DNA of 64,000 bases. Source: Mytilisepta virgata (Eukaryota; Mollusca; Bivalvia; Mytilida; Mytilidae). Under the pieces are notes generated by a model. It was not told the origin of the DNA. It worked only from the letters and a program-made list of their open reading frames with translations, and searched no databases. Within the stretch, counting starts at the first letter, position 1. Each line of letters starts with the position of its first letter. Position numbers and translations under genes: made by a program. Below, piece after piece: positions 48,201 through 59,119 of this stretch. The stretch covers positions 4,462,755-4,526,754 of the forward strand of contig CM051512.1 of NCBI GenBank assembly GCA_028015205.1. The letters run 5' to 3'.

Positions 48201-51200
48201 GAAAAGACACCACGAATATGGCGGAAAATATGCTTCCGGTGTATTAAACAGACATTATCCAAATGGAACAAATTTTATTCACACAATAGTTGAAATTGGC
48301 TCAAAACATAATGGATATTTTGAGTTTCGTCTGTGTGTTCAGAATCGCTACAAGAAAACGACAGAAGAATGTTTTAATAAAAATCGGTTAAAAATAGTTG
48401 GAGGGTCTCTACACAGTGGTCGGACACGTTATTACACAAGAAAACATGAACCCAGGGAATATCAATTGACGGTACAACTGCCGCTCGGTATTGTTTGTTC
48501 ACACTGTGTTCTACAATGGCGTTTTGTTTCAGGTATGTTCTTTTAAAATTAAGGATATATATCGGGTTCATGTCAATGAGACAATCCCATTTGATTGACT
48601 ATTTGAAAAGACCGACAGCAAATGCAGGTGTTTTTAACGTATGAACAAAATTTAATAACCAGCTAAACTATGCTTACTATAATTTTTTTTAAAAATTGAG
48701 AATTTGTAGTAATTACCGTAAAAAGAAATCATAAAAAATTACCAACAAGATCAATATGTAATTTGAAAAAAAATATGCCATTAGTTTACTGTATTTGTAA
48801 ATATCTGTTTTTATCTAAAATGTGAAGCAAACCATTATAAAGAAGAATTAGTCCAGACAAACAAGTGTAAACTGAAGAGTTCCGCAATTGCTATTTGTAC
48901 AGAACTGTTTTTGATAAAGCCAAAAAAAATAAAAAATAAAAAAATAATAATAATAAAAAAAAAAATAAAAGAAAAAAATGAATAAATAAAAAGCAAATAA
49001 TAATAGTAAAAAAAGAAATAAAGAAACAGAAAAAATAAGATGTGAGCAATTATTTATAATGGTAAATTAAAAATATGAAAAATCACAATTCATTTAGACA
49101 TGACACATATTTTGACTAAATACATGTACTGTCTCATTAAAATATTATTAACTATTAAATCAAATTAATTGACGTAATTGACAGAGCCGAATATGTGACG
49201 TATTCGACAAAAATTAATTGACGTAATTGAAAGAGCAGAAGATGTGACGTATTCGACAAAAAATAATTGACGTAATTGACAGAGCAGAAGATGTGACGTA
49301 TTCGACAAAAAGTAATTGACAGAGCAGAAGATGTGACGTATTCGACAATAAGAAAAACACAAAAAACAAAATCCGTTAATACTGGCAATGCATTCTGTTA
49401 GATTAAGTTCCTTACTCTATGTATATCTTGAAGAGGCATTATTTTGACTGAGATGCACTTTAGTGAAACCAAAATTATCAAAAAACGGCTTCTGCAAACA
49501 GTGAAATGTTTTGTCATGTCTGAACAAATTCTATGATAACAATTTTGATGCATAATACGTGCACATTTAAATCGATTTGCCACTGATCAGTTGAGCTCAA
49601 GGCCTATAATGTTCAAACTAAACCAATCATCCAAAATGTTGAAGAAGAAAATCACCATATACTAAAATGTCCAAACACTAAAGCCATTTAAGGAAAGAAG
49701 GGTACATTATACTACTCTTCATGTATATGCCCATCAAATATGTGAATTGAATACAGTCAAATCTGTCTATAAAGGGCACCCAAGGTGTTAAATTTACATG
49801 CTTTACATGAATGGGACTTTTTCACTTTGCACAGTGTTTTGCTATATATAGGCGGCCTTTAAGCAGGCTTGACTGTATGTTCAGTTTTAATTCTTTCAGT
49901 TGATGAGCTCGGAAAAGACGCAGATGGTAAGACATGTTATGGCTGTGGTATACAGCAACATATCAGAAACTGTGCAGACATTAGTATAGGTACAAAACAA
50001 ACAGCTTTAAACGTATCTCAGGAAAACGTCACTATCATGCAATCATCATTTCCGGTTCATCGCAAAAATCAAACTGCAATAACATTTATAGATGGACAAC
50101 CAGTGAAGTCTGGCGACTCAATCAGTGTACCATTCTTAAGACATTTAAATAAAGATAAGAATCGAATAAGTCAGACTGAATTCTATGTAAATGATAAATC
50201 TAAAACAAGCAAAATACATCGCAAAGATCGTAAAAGTGTATCATCTTTATTTGAAAAATTCCATTCAACACAGGCTATTCCGAAGAAAGATTCGTCTACA
50301 TTGCCAGACTTCCTGGGTAAATTCAAAAAACGAAATGACTTTCCTGGAAAACAAATAAATACAAGACTACAGTCGGAAATAGTTGCCAACGCTCCACCAG
50401 TCCTTACTAATGAACAGTCAAATAAAAATAACATAAGTAGTATAGGCAACAGTTTGATTACTCTAAAGGAAAACAAAAGGAAACAACATAGCCGAAGCAT
50501 AACCAATACCCCCATTAAATCAAAATCTAGAATTTCGAACGATACTAAAGATACACAAGAATACGGAAAACAAACCGATGCCTCTTTCTACAATGGTAAT
50601 ACAACAGAGATATTGACGGAACAATCACATGTTAACCAGAAACACTTAGATGTTTACGAGATTGATTCTCTACTGCAGAAAATGACAAAAAGAGTACTAC
50701 CAACAACAGAGGAAAGTCTGAATAAATATGAGAAGATAAATCTGAATCTATTGAATCTCAGCGAAGCAGTGGAGCCTGCAATCAAAAAAGTTAAAATAAC
50801 TAAACAAGGTATGAAAAATAACCAAAATGAACTTCAGGGAGGGTCCAAAAGTTCAAAGAAATTGGTAAAAAGAAACAAAAGTCAACAGAGAGATGTTGGT
50901 GAGATTCTTACTTTGTCGAAGAAGAAAACTGAGAAAGGCGATAATAAAAAGGTTAAAATTAACGACAAATCACCCGACAACCAATCAAATGACCCTAAAA
51001 CAAAAACATCCAAAATGGCTGATTTTAAAAATGAAACTGTAAAGCCAAAAAGAAAAGGAAAGAAAACGAAAGGAAAAATGTCACAAAAAGACAATAAGAA
51101 AAATATTAATTCGAAAACAAAAACTAAAGGAGATGCTCGAGATAAATCAACGAAAGCCAAAGATAAGAAAAAGAAAAGCCAGAAAAGTAAAGGTAAAAAC

Positions 51201-54200
51201 AAGAAACGACGGAAAAAGAAAAAGAAATCTAAAAAAGGTAAATCACTAAAAACTAACAGTACAGCGACAATAACTTCGAAATCGAATATAGCCAAAGCTG
51301 GAATCAACAGTGGTACAACTAAGTCCAACTCAAAAACAACCACTGCAAAAGTCAACAGCGGAAAAAGGCAGTCCATGTCGAATGTAACTAAGTCAGGAAT
51401 CAAAAGTGAAACTATTAAGTCAAATTCGAATATCAATGATGCAGTAAATGGTAAGTTAAGTCAAGAAAAGCCAGACAAAATCAAAACCACTGGAAAAAAT
51501 AAAAACATAGCTTCAGAATCAGAAATAACTGCTGAGAAATTAAAATCATACTCCAAGCCGACATCTTTTGTGGAAGACTCTTTAAAGAAAATGCATCAGA
51601 CAGAAAATGGAACCTCCGAATCGCATCCTATACAGATGGCTATTGCCAGCGATGGGATAAATATTGTAACATCAAGCAGTGTTGAAGACCGCATGAATCA
51701 GCAAAGTGAAAGAGGTAATTATAAAGAACAACATACGGACATCAATCCTCACTTTAAACCAAATACAAGAATTCGAACTTCAGATAATATTGCTGATATT
51801 CAAAAGATCATTCAAACTAAGCCCTCTGTGTCCCTAAGTGTGAATATAGTTCGTCACGATTCTTCAGTGTCCCCAAGTGTGGATACCGTTCGTCATGATC
51901 CTTCAGTGTCCCAAAGTGGATATACCGTTCGTCACGATCCTTCAGTTTCCCCAAGTGTGAATACCGTTCGTCATCATCCTTCGATGTTCCCAGTCGAGGA
52001 AACCGTTCATCACTATCCTTCAGTGTCGCCAAGTGTGAATACAGTTCATAATGAGAGTTCAGTGTACCCGAGTGTGAATACCTTTACTCAGAAAACGGTC
52101 GTGTCCCCAATTGTGAATTCTCTTCAGCACGAGACTTCAGTGTCCGCAAGTGTGAATAGTGGGCCTTCAGAGTACCCAAGTCTGGACACCTCTCATCCAA
52201 ATAAACCCAAAGGGCACAAGAACAATGTTAGGAAACACATTTCTAATAGTGCCAAACCAACAATAGTTCTAAAGCGTAAATCACAAACACGGAAGCAAAC
52301 ACAAAGTCCTGAATATGAGATCATGTTGTTAGCGACTACACCTTCGTCTCTCACAGTTAAAAATGTTCCAAACCAATCTGACTTTTGGTCTCAGTTGACT
52401 GCCGTAACTACAAGAGATAAGCAGGCAGACATAAGTGATTACGTACCAAACAAGGAAAACAAGGATATGCACGATAAAAAATTAATAAAGATTGTAAATG
52501 ATAATAATAAAAATGAAGTAAGAAATGGAATAGAAAGGACAAATTTTTATCATTATAAAACCCATATCAAAACTCTTAAAGATATATCCTCTCGGAACAC
52601 AAACGACACAACATCGAGAACGCATGCCAATGATAAAGACAAGAATCGTGTTAGTAATATAGCGTTTAGTACAGATATAGGTCGAAATGAGACAAACAGT
52701 AAGGCAGATATTTCCTTAGATGTAAACACAGACAACGAACAATTAATTCTGCCAACCATTAATAGTAATACAAATCATATTAAAGATAAAAAGTTTAATA
52801 CAAATGTCGGTCAACAAAAAACAAGGGTTACATTTCTGGAAGATAAATTTAAAAATACAAGGACCAGAAACAACGAAAATATGCCGATGAATGATCGCAA
52901 GAAAAAAAGAGATGAGCAGTTTATAACGTACAGTATTGACCTCGGTTCTCATAAAATCAAGTTTAGGACTTTAGAAGATATATCACCAAATGTACAGAGC
53001 TCGGAAAACAAAAAAATGACTCGGACCGCTGATAATAGTTATCAAGGAAATGATACAAATAGAATGGATAGTCGAGATCTCGGTCATCATACGAAGGTAA
53101 AACCTCGGAAAAATCCCATTATTAATGTAATACACATAAACGAAAAAGCATTGATAAAGCATAACAATGCTAAGGATAAAAAGAATGTTACACATATATC
53201 AAGTAGTACAAATCTCGGTCAACTTAAGTCCCGGGATAAAACTAAGGAAGATCTCCCTTTAAATATACGTGTAACAAAGACAAACGACATAAAACTTAAA
53301 GGGTCTACTAATGGTATCAGTAAGAGTGTTGTTAATAATAGAACAAACAGTGTAGATTTAGGTCAGGAAATAACCAATGTGAAAAAAAGGAACGATCTTT
53401 CATCGAATACCAACAAACCCAATCATATAATACGGAAAGAAAGCACAATAATACAATCTGGTCTGGTTGGTAATAAACACTCTACTGAGGATCAACTTAA
53501 ACAGTCTAATTTCATGAAATTTAGAAATAAGAAAAGAATATTAAACTCTGATTTTTCAGTTGATGTGCCAAAAAGGATATTACACTCTGGCGTTGGAGTT
53601 GATATGCCAAAAAGAACAATAAGCACCAAGGTTAGAATGAATATGCCACCAGGGGTTCCTATATTACCATTACTTAAGCGGGAAGCATTTAAATGGCTAT
53701 TGTCATATGTGATGCATAATGTACAATTGCTGGAAGAATATCCATCTTCGAAACAAGAGGCCCGTAACAAAATATTGTCTGATAGATATGTACTTGGTCC
53801 CAATGCTAATGAAGTTTTGGAAAGGCCCACTATCAGACAAAACATAAATATTAATCCAAGAAAACTAATTGGAAATAATGCGGAACAAGAAACCTCGAAC
53901 GGCAGCGTAATGAACTTGGAAGAATCCAATAGCAAAGGTAAATCCAGAAATGATATATCATTAGCTAATATCCGGCCGGTTATTACTGAAAAAAGAGAAC
54001 CAGTTCTACGGACGTTTCAGAACCAAGCAAATAATAAAATGAACATGACTTCCGGTGAGGAAGATGCTGAGGTTTATTTCCTTGACGTAGGATCCCCAAC
54101 AGCAAAAAAGATTTTCATGCCAACTACTCAGTATGACTCAAAGAAAACATTTGATACGCCAACACCGGAAACGGAAGTTGAACATCAAGGACTTGTCAAC

Positions 54201-54947
54201 TTTCTATCGTCCGCATCACCCAAAATGTTTGGAACTTCTGATAACTTAGACGAAACCTTGTTTGCTGATAAACAAGACGAAAATGGACTCAAATCAACCG
54301 ATACTACTAAAAATGAAATATTCTCTACAGACATGACAGATGCTGTCAAAAAAGTAATGTCCGATTTACAACAGGTCGAAGATTTGGGAATCGATGTAGA
54401 AAACAAAGAACACCTGGCAACTGACAACAACAAAGGATTAAATGACAAGATAGATTATGTATCACCATTAAGTGAAAAGCAGCAACATGCCAGAATAGAC
54501 GCGGAGGATGACAAGAAAGGACTGATTATAGAAAAAAAGACTATTTTCAAATCAAAGCCTTCTCTTCCAAGCAGAGGAAGACACATTACAGGAGGAAATA
54601 TTTTTCAAATATTTCAAAACAGATTAAATAGCACTCGAATACCAAAAAGCCAGAAAATATCAATGCAAACCAACAGTTTATCACATGGACGTAAACTCGT
54701 AAAATCGACAAGACAATATCATGGATATACTGTGACGAGAGTTGAGTTGAATGGAATGCCAGCACTATACATACACCGAAGGGTTTTTCGAGCACCAAGA
54801 CGATTTCCGAGAAGAAATAATACATTTCGTCGTGTTACGCGTACAAGGAATTTTCGCTCGGGTGCTAGCAGAAGATTGGTCTATTTTGGAAGAGACGGGA
54901 AACCAAAACTTTTTATGACAAAACGAAGATTTTTCAAAAGACAATGA
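45215..54947 (+). CDS. Secreted AA15 LPMO-like protein with giant basic tail
   Basis: Exons: 45215-45367, 48148-48532 and 49900-54947 (5.05 kb, single exon, TGA), phases 0 and 1, total 1861 aa. Residues 1-15 are a signal peptide. Residues 16-210 form an AA15/LPMO_10-type domain: GKLIDPSHRRSIWRF, CGLCGDP (60-66), HHEYGGKYASG (72-82), GYFEFRLC, LPLGIVCSHCVLQWRF, CYGCG (192-196) and NCADI. AA15 enzymes cut chitin or cellulose using copper held by two histidines, one being mature residue 1. Here the expected HG start reads QVGKL, so that His is missing; H72/H73 could be the second. The rest is Lys/Asn/Ser-rich and probably disordered: a Lys block (about 560-628), nine 13-residue SVSPSVNTVRHDP repeats (about 822-940), degenerate [DN]LG repeats (about 1060-1353) and an Arg-rich end (1777-1861). 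A non-catalytic chitin-binding matrix protein, for example of shell or periostracum, is an inference. Confidence 0.85.
45430..45688. mobile_element. MITE with about 85-bp inverted arms
   Basis: The left arm has GCTTGAGGCATGGAT and TTTAGCTACTCTGTTGTATT; the right arm has AATAGAACAGAGTAGCTAAA and ATCCATGCCTCGAGC. It begins about 60 bp after the exon 1 donor of the LPMO-like gene. Confidence 0.65.
45972..46095. repeat. Inverted repeat in LPMO-like intron 1
   Basis: CATGATGA, TGGTTTAGAGAACACTGAAA and GAAATTTTCAGTGGTTTAGA with TCATCATGATG form mixed inverted and direct matches centred on CGAGCCTTCAGGCAAGC. The innermost hairpin, ACTGAAAATTTC/GAAATTTTCAGT, is perfect. Confidence 0.55.
46738..46952 (+). 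mobile_element. SINE-like repeat (family S3), copy 3
   Basis: It matches the reverse complement of 5283-5530 and 28000-28235, sharing GGGGAGACCCTTT, GGAGAATGCCACACTCCACG and CTACAGAAGGCTAAATTA. It is in LPMO-like intron 1. Confidence 0.5.
47076..47590 (+). repeat. About 500-bp interspersed repeat, copy 1
   Basis: It is collinear with 60818-61335 over about 0.5 kb, for example TCATAGTAGATTGTTTTC, TTTTTACCCCGTTATGTGAA and GTGTCGATTTTCTT. The class is unknown and no terminal repeats are obvious. Confidence 0.65.
48533..49150. other. LPMO-like intron 2, A-rich, no element seen
   Basis: Intron sequence with a long A-rich low-complexity stretch at about 48910-49050. I see no exon. Confidence 0.45.
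49168..49350. repeat. 49-bp tandem repeat with TGACGT motifs, about 3.7 copies
   Basis: Units of ATTGACGTAATTGACAGAGC plus AGAAGATGTGACGTATTCGA at about 49-bp spacing; the last copy is shortened. Each full unit carries two TGACGTA motifs. It is in LPMO-like intron 2. Confidence 0.8.
49530..49700 (+). repeat. Interspersed repeat family I1, copy 3
   Basis: CAATTTTGATGCATAATACG, GTGCACATTTAAATCGATTTG and AGCTCAAGGCCTA match the I1 copies at 16960 and 40700. Confidence 0.5.
49753..49876. mobile_element. Pogo/Tigger-like MITE just before exon 3
   Basis: The ends TACAGTCAAATCTGTCTATA and GGCCTTTAAGCAGGCTTGACTGTA form terminal inverted repeats with TA flanks. It ends 23 bp before the exon 3 acceptor of the LPMO-like gene. 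Confidence 0.65.
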
Positions 54948-55046
54948 AAGTTCCGTCATTCTTATACATTTTACATCTGTTTTCTAATCACATATACGTT
55001 TATTGGCTATTTGATATTAGATACATTAGTAACACATTTTTTTATC

Positions 55047-55428
55047 TTAAGGATGTTCGCTGCTCAATTTCAAAATAACCAGCTTTTCATAACACTGGTA
55101 AATATTGATAGTGGATTAATAAAGTAACTAATAGAGCGAAAAAAATTGTAGGACCGTGTGCTTGTTTTCGAGATATAAGCCATTGAAAATTTGGCGGGAA
55201 AAATATGCTCTCTTGATTTTACATAGCTTTTTTTCTCAAAAACCATTTAATAATAACACGGATTTTATAAGTTTTTTACAAATGGCTGATTATTCTGCTT
55301 GCAAAAGATTTATGAAAAGAAAAATGGGAGTTAGCGAAAAAAATGATTTATGGCATTCAAATGGATAAAACCAGATGATTCTGAACATCTGACAAAAATT
55401 CAAAAACATGACCAGCGAAAATCCTTAA
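55047..55428 (+). mobile_element. MITE with TTAA ends (type R2), copy 3
   Basis: It starts TTAAGGATGTTCGCTGCTCA and ends GACCAGCGAAAATCCTTAA. It lies 100 bp after the stop of the LPMO-like gene and carries AATAAA at 55118. Confidence 0.75.
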
Positions 55429-55883
55429 CCTGCCATTTCTGTCTTGATTTTTTTTTTACAATTTCCGAAATTTAATTAAAAAATTTGATAACAAGATCAT
55501 CTCAGCGAATCAAGACTTGCTAAGACCAGTTCATAACAGTGAAGAAAGAATTATTTAAAGTTTAGGTTTACCTGTGCGGAACTCTTCTAACCTTTTCATG
55601 ACTGATCTTAATTGACTCTAAGACATTATATCTTAATTTAATCGTGTTATCTTGATTTTGCTTGGAGATATGGTTTCGCAGAAAATCAAGATAAAGTTAG
55701 AATAAGAAAGGCCAGAATGGCATAAGATAAAATATGTGTTACATGTAATATATATATTGGTTAATATAAAATTAATAAAATACTCGGTTACTATACACTT
55801 TTTGTTTAGTAATGAAAGAGCTCTGGAATAAACCTACTGAGTAAACTTGGTCGACTCAGTCTAGTTACGATGTATATTTGTTA

Positions 55884-56228
55884 TTAAGGATGATTGCTGG
55901 TCTAAAAGGAAATAAATAGGATTTGAAATAGGTGTTTTAGTTTGAGAGAACATATGAATAGTAAACAAATAAGCAAGAAAAAATATAGGTTCATGTGCTC
56001 ATTTTAGAGCTATAAGGCCTTGAAAATTTGCAGGAAATGGGTTATCTCTGGATTTTTCATTGTCTTTGCATTGGCAACTTCAGTCTCTCAAAGATGCATG
56101 AAAAAATAAGGATTTCATAAAATTTTGTCAAATACCATTTTAAGGTATATATGATTGAATTATAAAAGAAAAAGTGGGTTCCGAAAATCTGACAAAAAGA
56201 CCAAAACATGACCAGCGAGCATCCTTAA
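55884..56228 (+). mobile_element. MITE with TTAA ends (type R3), copy 3
   Basis: It starts TTAAGGATGATTGCTGGTC and ends GACCAGCGAGCATCCTTAA. It is about 50 bp shorter than the copy at 35072. Confidence 0.75.
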
Positions 56229-56229
56229 A

Positions 56230-57140
56230 AGATGAGTTTCTCTTTTTATTTTTTCAATGTTCAAACTGTTTTCTTATCTCAAACCTTAACAGTTTTTGAA
56301 CGAGTTTTTGGTTGACTTTTTTTGGTAGGGGGCTTGTTCATCAAATGATACCAAAGACAGTTCTTTAATTTTTCAAATGTTTGATGGAGTATATTTTCTC
56401 ATCATCCACTACCTTTTATCGCCACAATGTCTAAAATTAGATCAGTCCTAATATATCTGTCCGATAGAAATTTTTCATACTTCTTTTCCACGTGAAGTAT
56501 ATCAATGTCTTTCACTGCAAGCCAAAGAAAGTCATGTTTTTTTTGTATACATATTGAGAGTCACTATGTATGTATTCGTCGTGTAATAAAACGATTGAAG
56601 AATTATGGGATGGCCAATTTGGTGTTGATACTGATCTAAAAGTCTGTGTTGACCTCCGTTTCGCGTCAATCAATATTATATTTTTTCGTCAATATCACAG
56701 CATACGGACCACATACAAAAGCACAATGCACATGCAAACACATGCAGGATATATGTGTTTAATGACAGTAAATAGCAACAATGTGACAAACTTAAATGCA
56801 TATTACACTCTGGATGAAATCATCAGTGAATTATAAATAAAATCCATGTCTGCATATGACAGGCAATGCATATCTGTATGTAAATGCTACATGATTTCTT
56901 TCAATTAAATAAAATTAAAATCAAGCAACAAGACATTTAACCTTAGAATCATAAATTACATAATATGGTAACGACATGTAAATATACATGACTCTACATT
57001 TTTTTACTTTCATTAAATTTGTATTCCTACGATTTTAAATTGATATTTGTCTATTAATACAAATAAGTAGTGCCCCTCAACGTTTGCTCCCACTCATAAC
57101 TGTTAATTGGAAAATTTCTTCCGTCAAGGATGAGTTGCAA
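56230..57140. other. No gene seen
   Basis: AT-rich intergenic DNA. The open frame at 56570-56836 has no recognisable content and no splice context. Confidence 0.4.
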
Positions 57141-57146
57141 TCGATC

Positions 57147-57428
57147 TTAAGGGGGTAACCAACACTTTGACTAAAATAGATTTGGCTCGTTTAATTTTCA
57201 TAAAATTTTGACGAAATATTTACTTTGACCTGTCGACAAAAATATAAATATTTCAAGAAATTTGAACCACACAATTTACGGGAATAATTTCATTGGATAT
57301 ATAGCAGTTTGACAAACACTAATTTTGATCATTGAAAAGCTTTATTTCTATTTACTAATTGTATGTGATTAAAACGTTCAGCTGATTTTTGAAGAGTTAA
57401 ACCCCTTAGAGGTTCTGTACCTCCTTAA
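57147..57428. mobile_element. Possible third TTAA-ended MITE
   Basis: It starts TTAAGGGGGTAACCAACAC and ends GGTTCTGTACCTCCTTAA; the ends pair imperfectly (TTAAGGnGGTAnnnAAC). No second copy is in the window. Confidence 0.45.
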
Positions 57429-57544
57429 AGATTCGTTACCACTGGTTATGTAAGTTTTGCCTGCTTTCGAAAGAATAAAAATTCAGATTTCAATAGTACT
57501 TTTTTCTATTATATAACGACATATTCTAACAAAATGATGTACAT

Positions 57545-59020
57545 TCACGAGCTTAAAAAGGACAAATATACCCAAGGAGCAATACAAAAACACGTAATCC
57601 ATTGGACAGAAAAACCCAGGAAGACAAATGAACATCCACAAGCACAACAAGTAAACACAGAAAACTACAAAACAATAAACAACACGAACTCCTATAAAAA
57701 ACAGGAGTGAACCCAGGTGCTTCGGAAGGGTAATAAGTTCCTGCTCCGTATACGGCAACCGTCGTGAAGTTCAACAACAAAGTCAATCCTGTGGAAGTCA
57801 CAAATCGGTGGAGGCACATGAAATGTTATGGTCGACAGTGGGAACATCATCTTAGATACTGGAACACTGTAATGGTCAATCAATTCGTGATCACGACCGT
57901 AAAATGTCCTAAGTGATGACATCAACTTATCCTTGATAAAACCCTGGTAAAGAAGCTTTTGTGACAGCATTAGCCTCTGTAGAAAGACAGGGTAACTCAC
58001 GCATGCCCTTGAAAATCGGATAAGCTGAGAAACGTAGACGCCATATTCAGGCAATGCTGGTATATCCTAGTCAAGAAGGGGAAATTAACAATAGGAAAGT
58101 TGAAGTCATCACGTTTGTCATAAAGTTTTGTCTTCAAATGTCCCTCATTGTTTATTTCAAGAAACAAATCTAAATATGAAGCTCACTTCGGTGTATATGT
58201 AGTATCCTTAATTTCAAGCTCACTGGGGTAGATTATATATAGAAAGCTTTGGAATTTGTCGTTATTTAACGACAACACGTCATCTATATAATGAAAAGTG
58301 AAGTTAAAGGATTGGGCTAGTTTCTTTTTGTTTTCACGTAGTAATCCTTGAATGGAGTCCGCATCATATGAGTACAGAAACAGATCGGCGAGGAAAGGAG
58401 CACAGTTGGTTCCCATTGGAATGCCGATTGTTTGTTGAAAAATTAGACCGCCAAATTCAACAAATATGTTGTCTATGAGAAAATCTAACATGTCTGTAAT
58501 TTCATCTTCAGAATATTTTTTGTCAAAATCAGAGTGGTTCTTCGCGAAATAAGCCTTTTCTTTACCTAGAACTAGAAATTTATACCTGCGTATGCCATTT
58601 TTCTTGAACAAACATTGATGTTTCACAGTAGTTCTGAAGGCCCTCTTTAATACATGTTAATATGAATGTTAAAATCTTTGAAAGGGATTTTATAGAGCAA
58701 TTAGCTGACCCAGCAATGTACCTTTGTTTAAACGGATTCTTATGCAGATTAGGAATCCAATAGAGAGCAAGAAGGTCCATTTCTTCACCCTTTGTAGAAA
58801 TGCCAAGGGAATGAAGAACGGTCTTGTGGTTATCAAGGACTTCCTGCATAGTGAGTGTGGTCGGTGTATAAGTTTGGTTACCCGCAGTGTTATCTATTCC
58901 CAACTCGTTTCTAAGACACTCAAAATAATAGTTCTTGCAGACAAAAACGATGTTATTGGGGGCTTGTCAGCTGGGACAGCTACATATTTGTCATGGAGGA
59001 GAGTCAAGTTTGTAATTGAA
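57545..59020 (-). pseudogene. RT retroelement (family B), frameshifted copy
   Basis: On the minus strand: about 59000 YVAVPADKPP, a one-base shift, NNIVFVCKNYYFECLRNELG (58970-58910), WIPNLHKNPFKQRYIAGSAN (RT finger), then after another shift FLIDNIFVEFGG, IGIPMGTNC, FTFHYIDDVLSL (58290, catalytic D-D) and LEIKDTTYTPK, then the thumb in a third frame (58054-57780) and a 3' UTR to about 57545. Several shifts and stops make it inactive. It is related to the fragment at 13025-13693 and to 38050-38830, 17393-17556 and 19680-19980. The class is Penelope-like by appearance. Confidence 0.65.
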
Positions 59021-59119
59021 AAGATTGGTTGCAATTGGTTGTGTATAAAAATAAGAAATAAGTGGAACAGTTTGGTCTTTGAAATATGTAGGAATTTTAC
59101 TGTTTTGTGGTGAAGGATA

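Noticed and set aside
50882..51436. 184-residue minus-strand frame rich in Phe and Leu
   Set aside because: It is the antisense of the Lys-rich block of the LPMO-like protein; poly-Lys codons read backwards give Phe/Leu.
56570..56836. 88-residue plus-strand frame
   Set aside because: No recognisable domain, no splice sites and no repeat match; likely chance.
58724..59113. 129-residue plus-strand frame
   Set aside because: It is antisense to the RT element, which has recognisable motifs on the minus strand.
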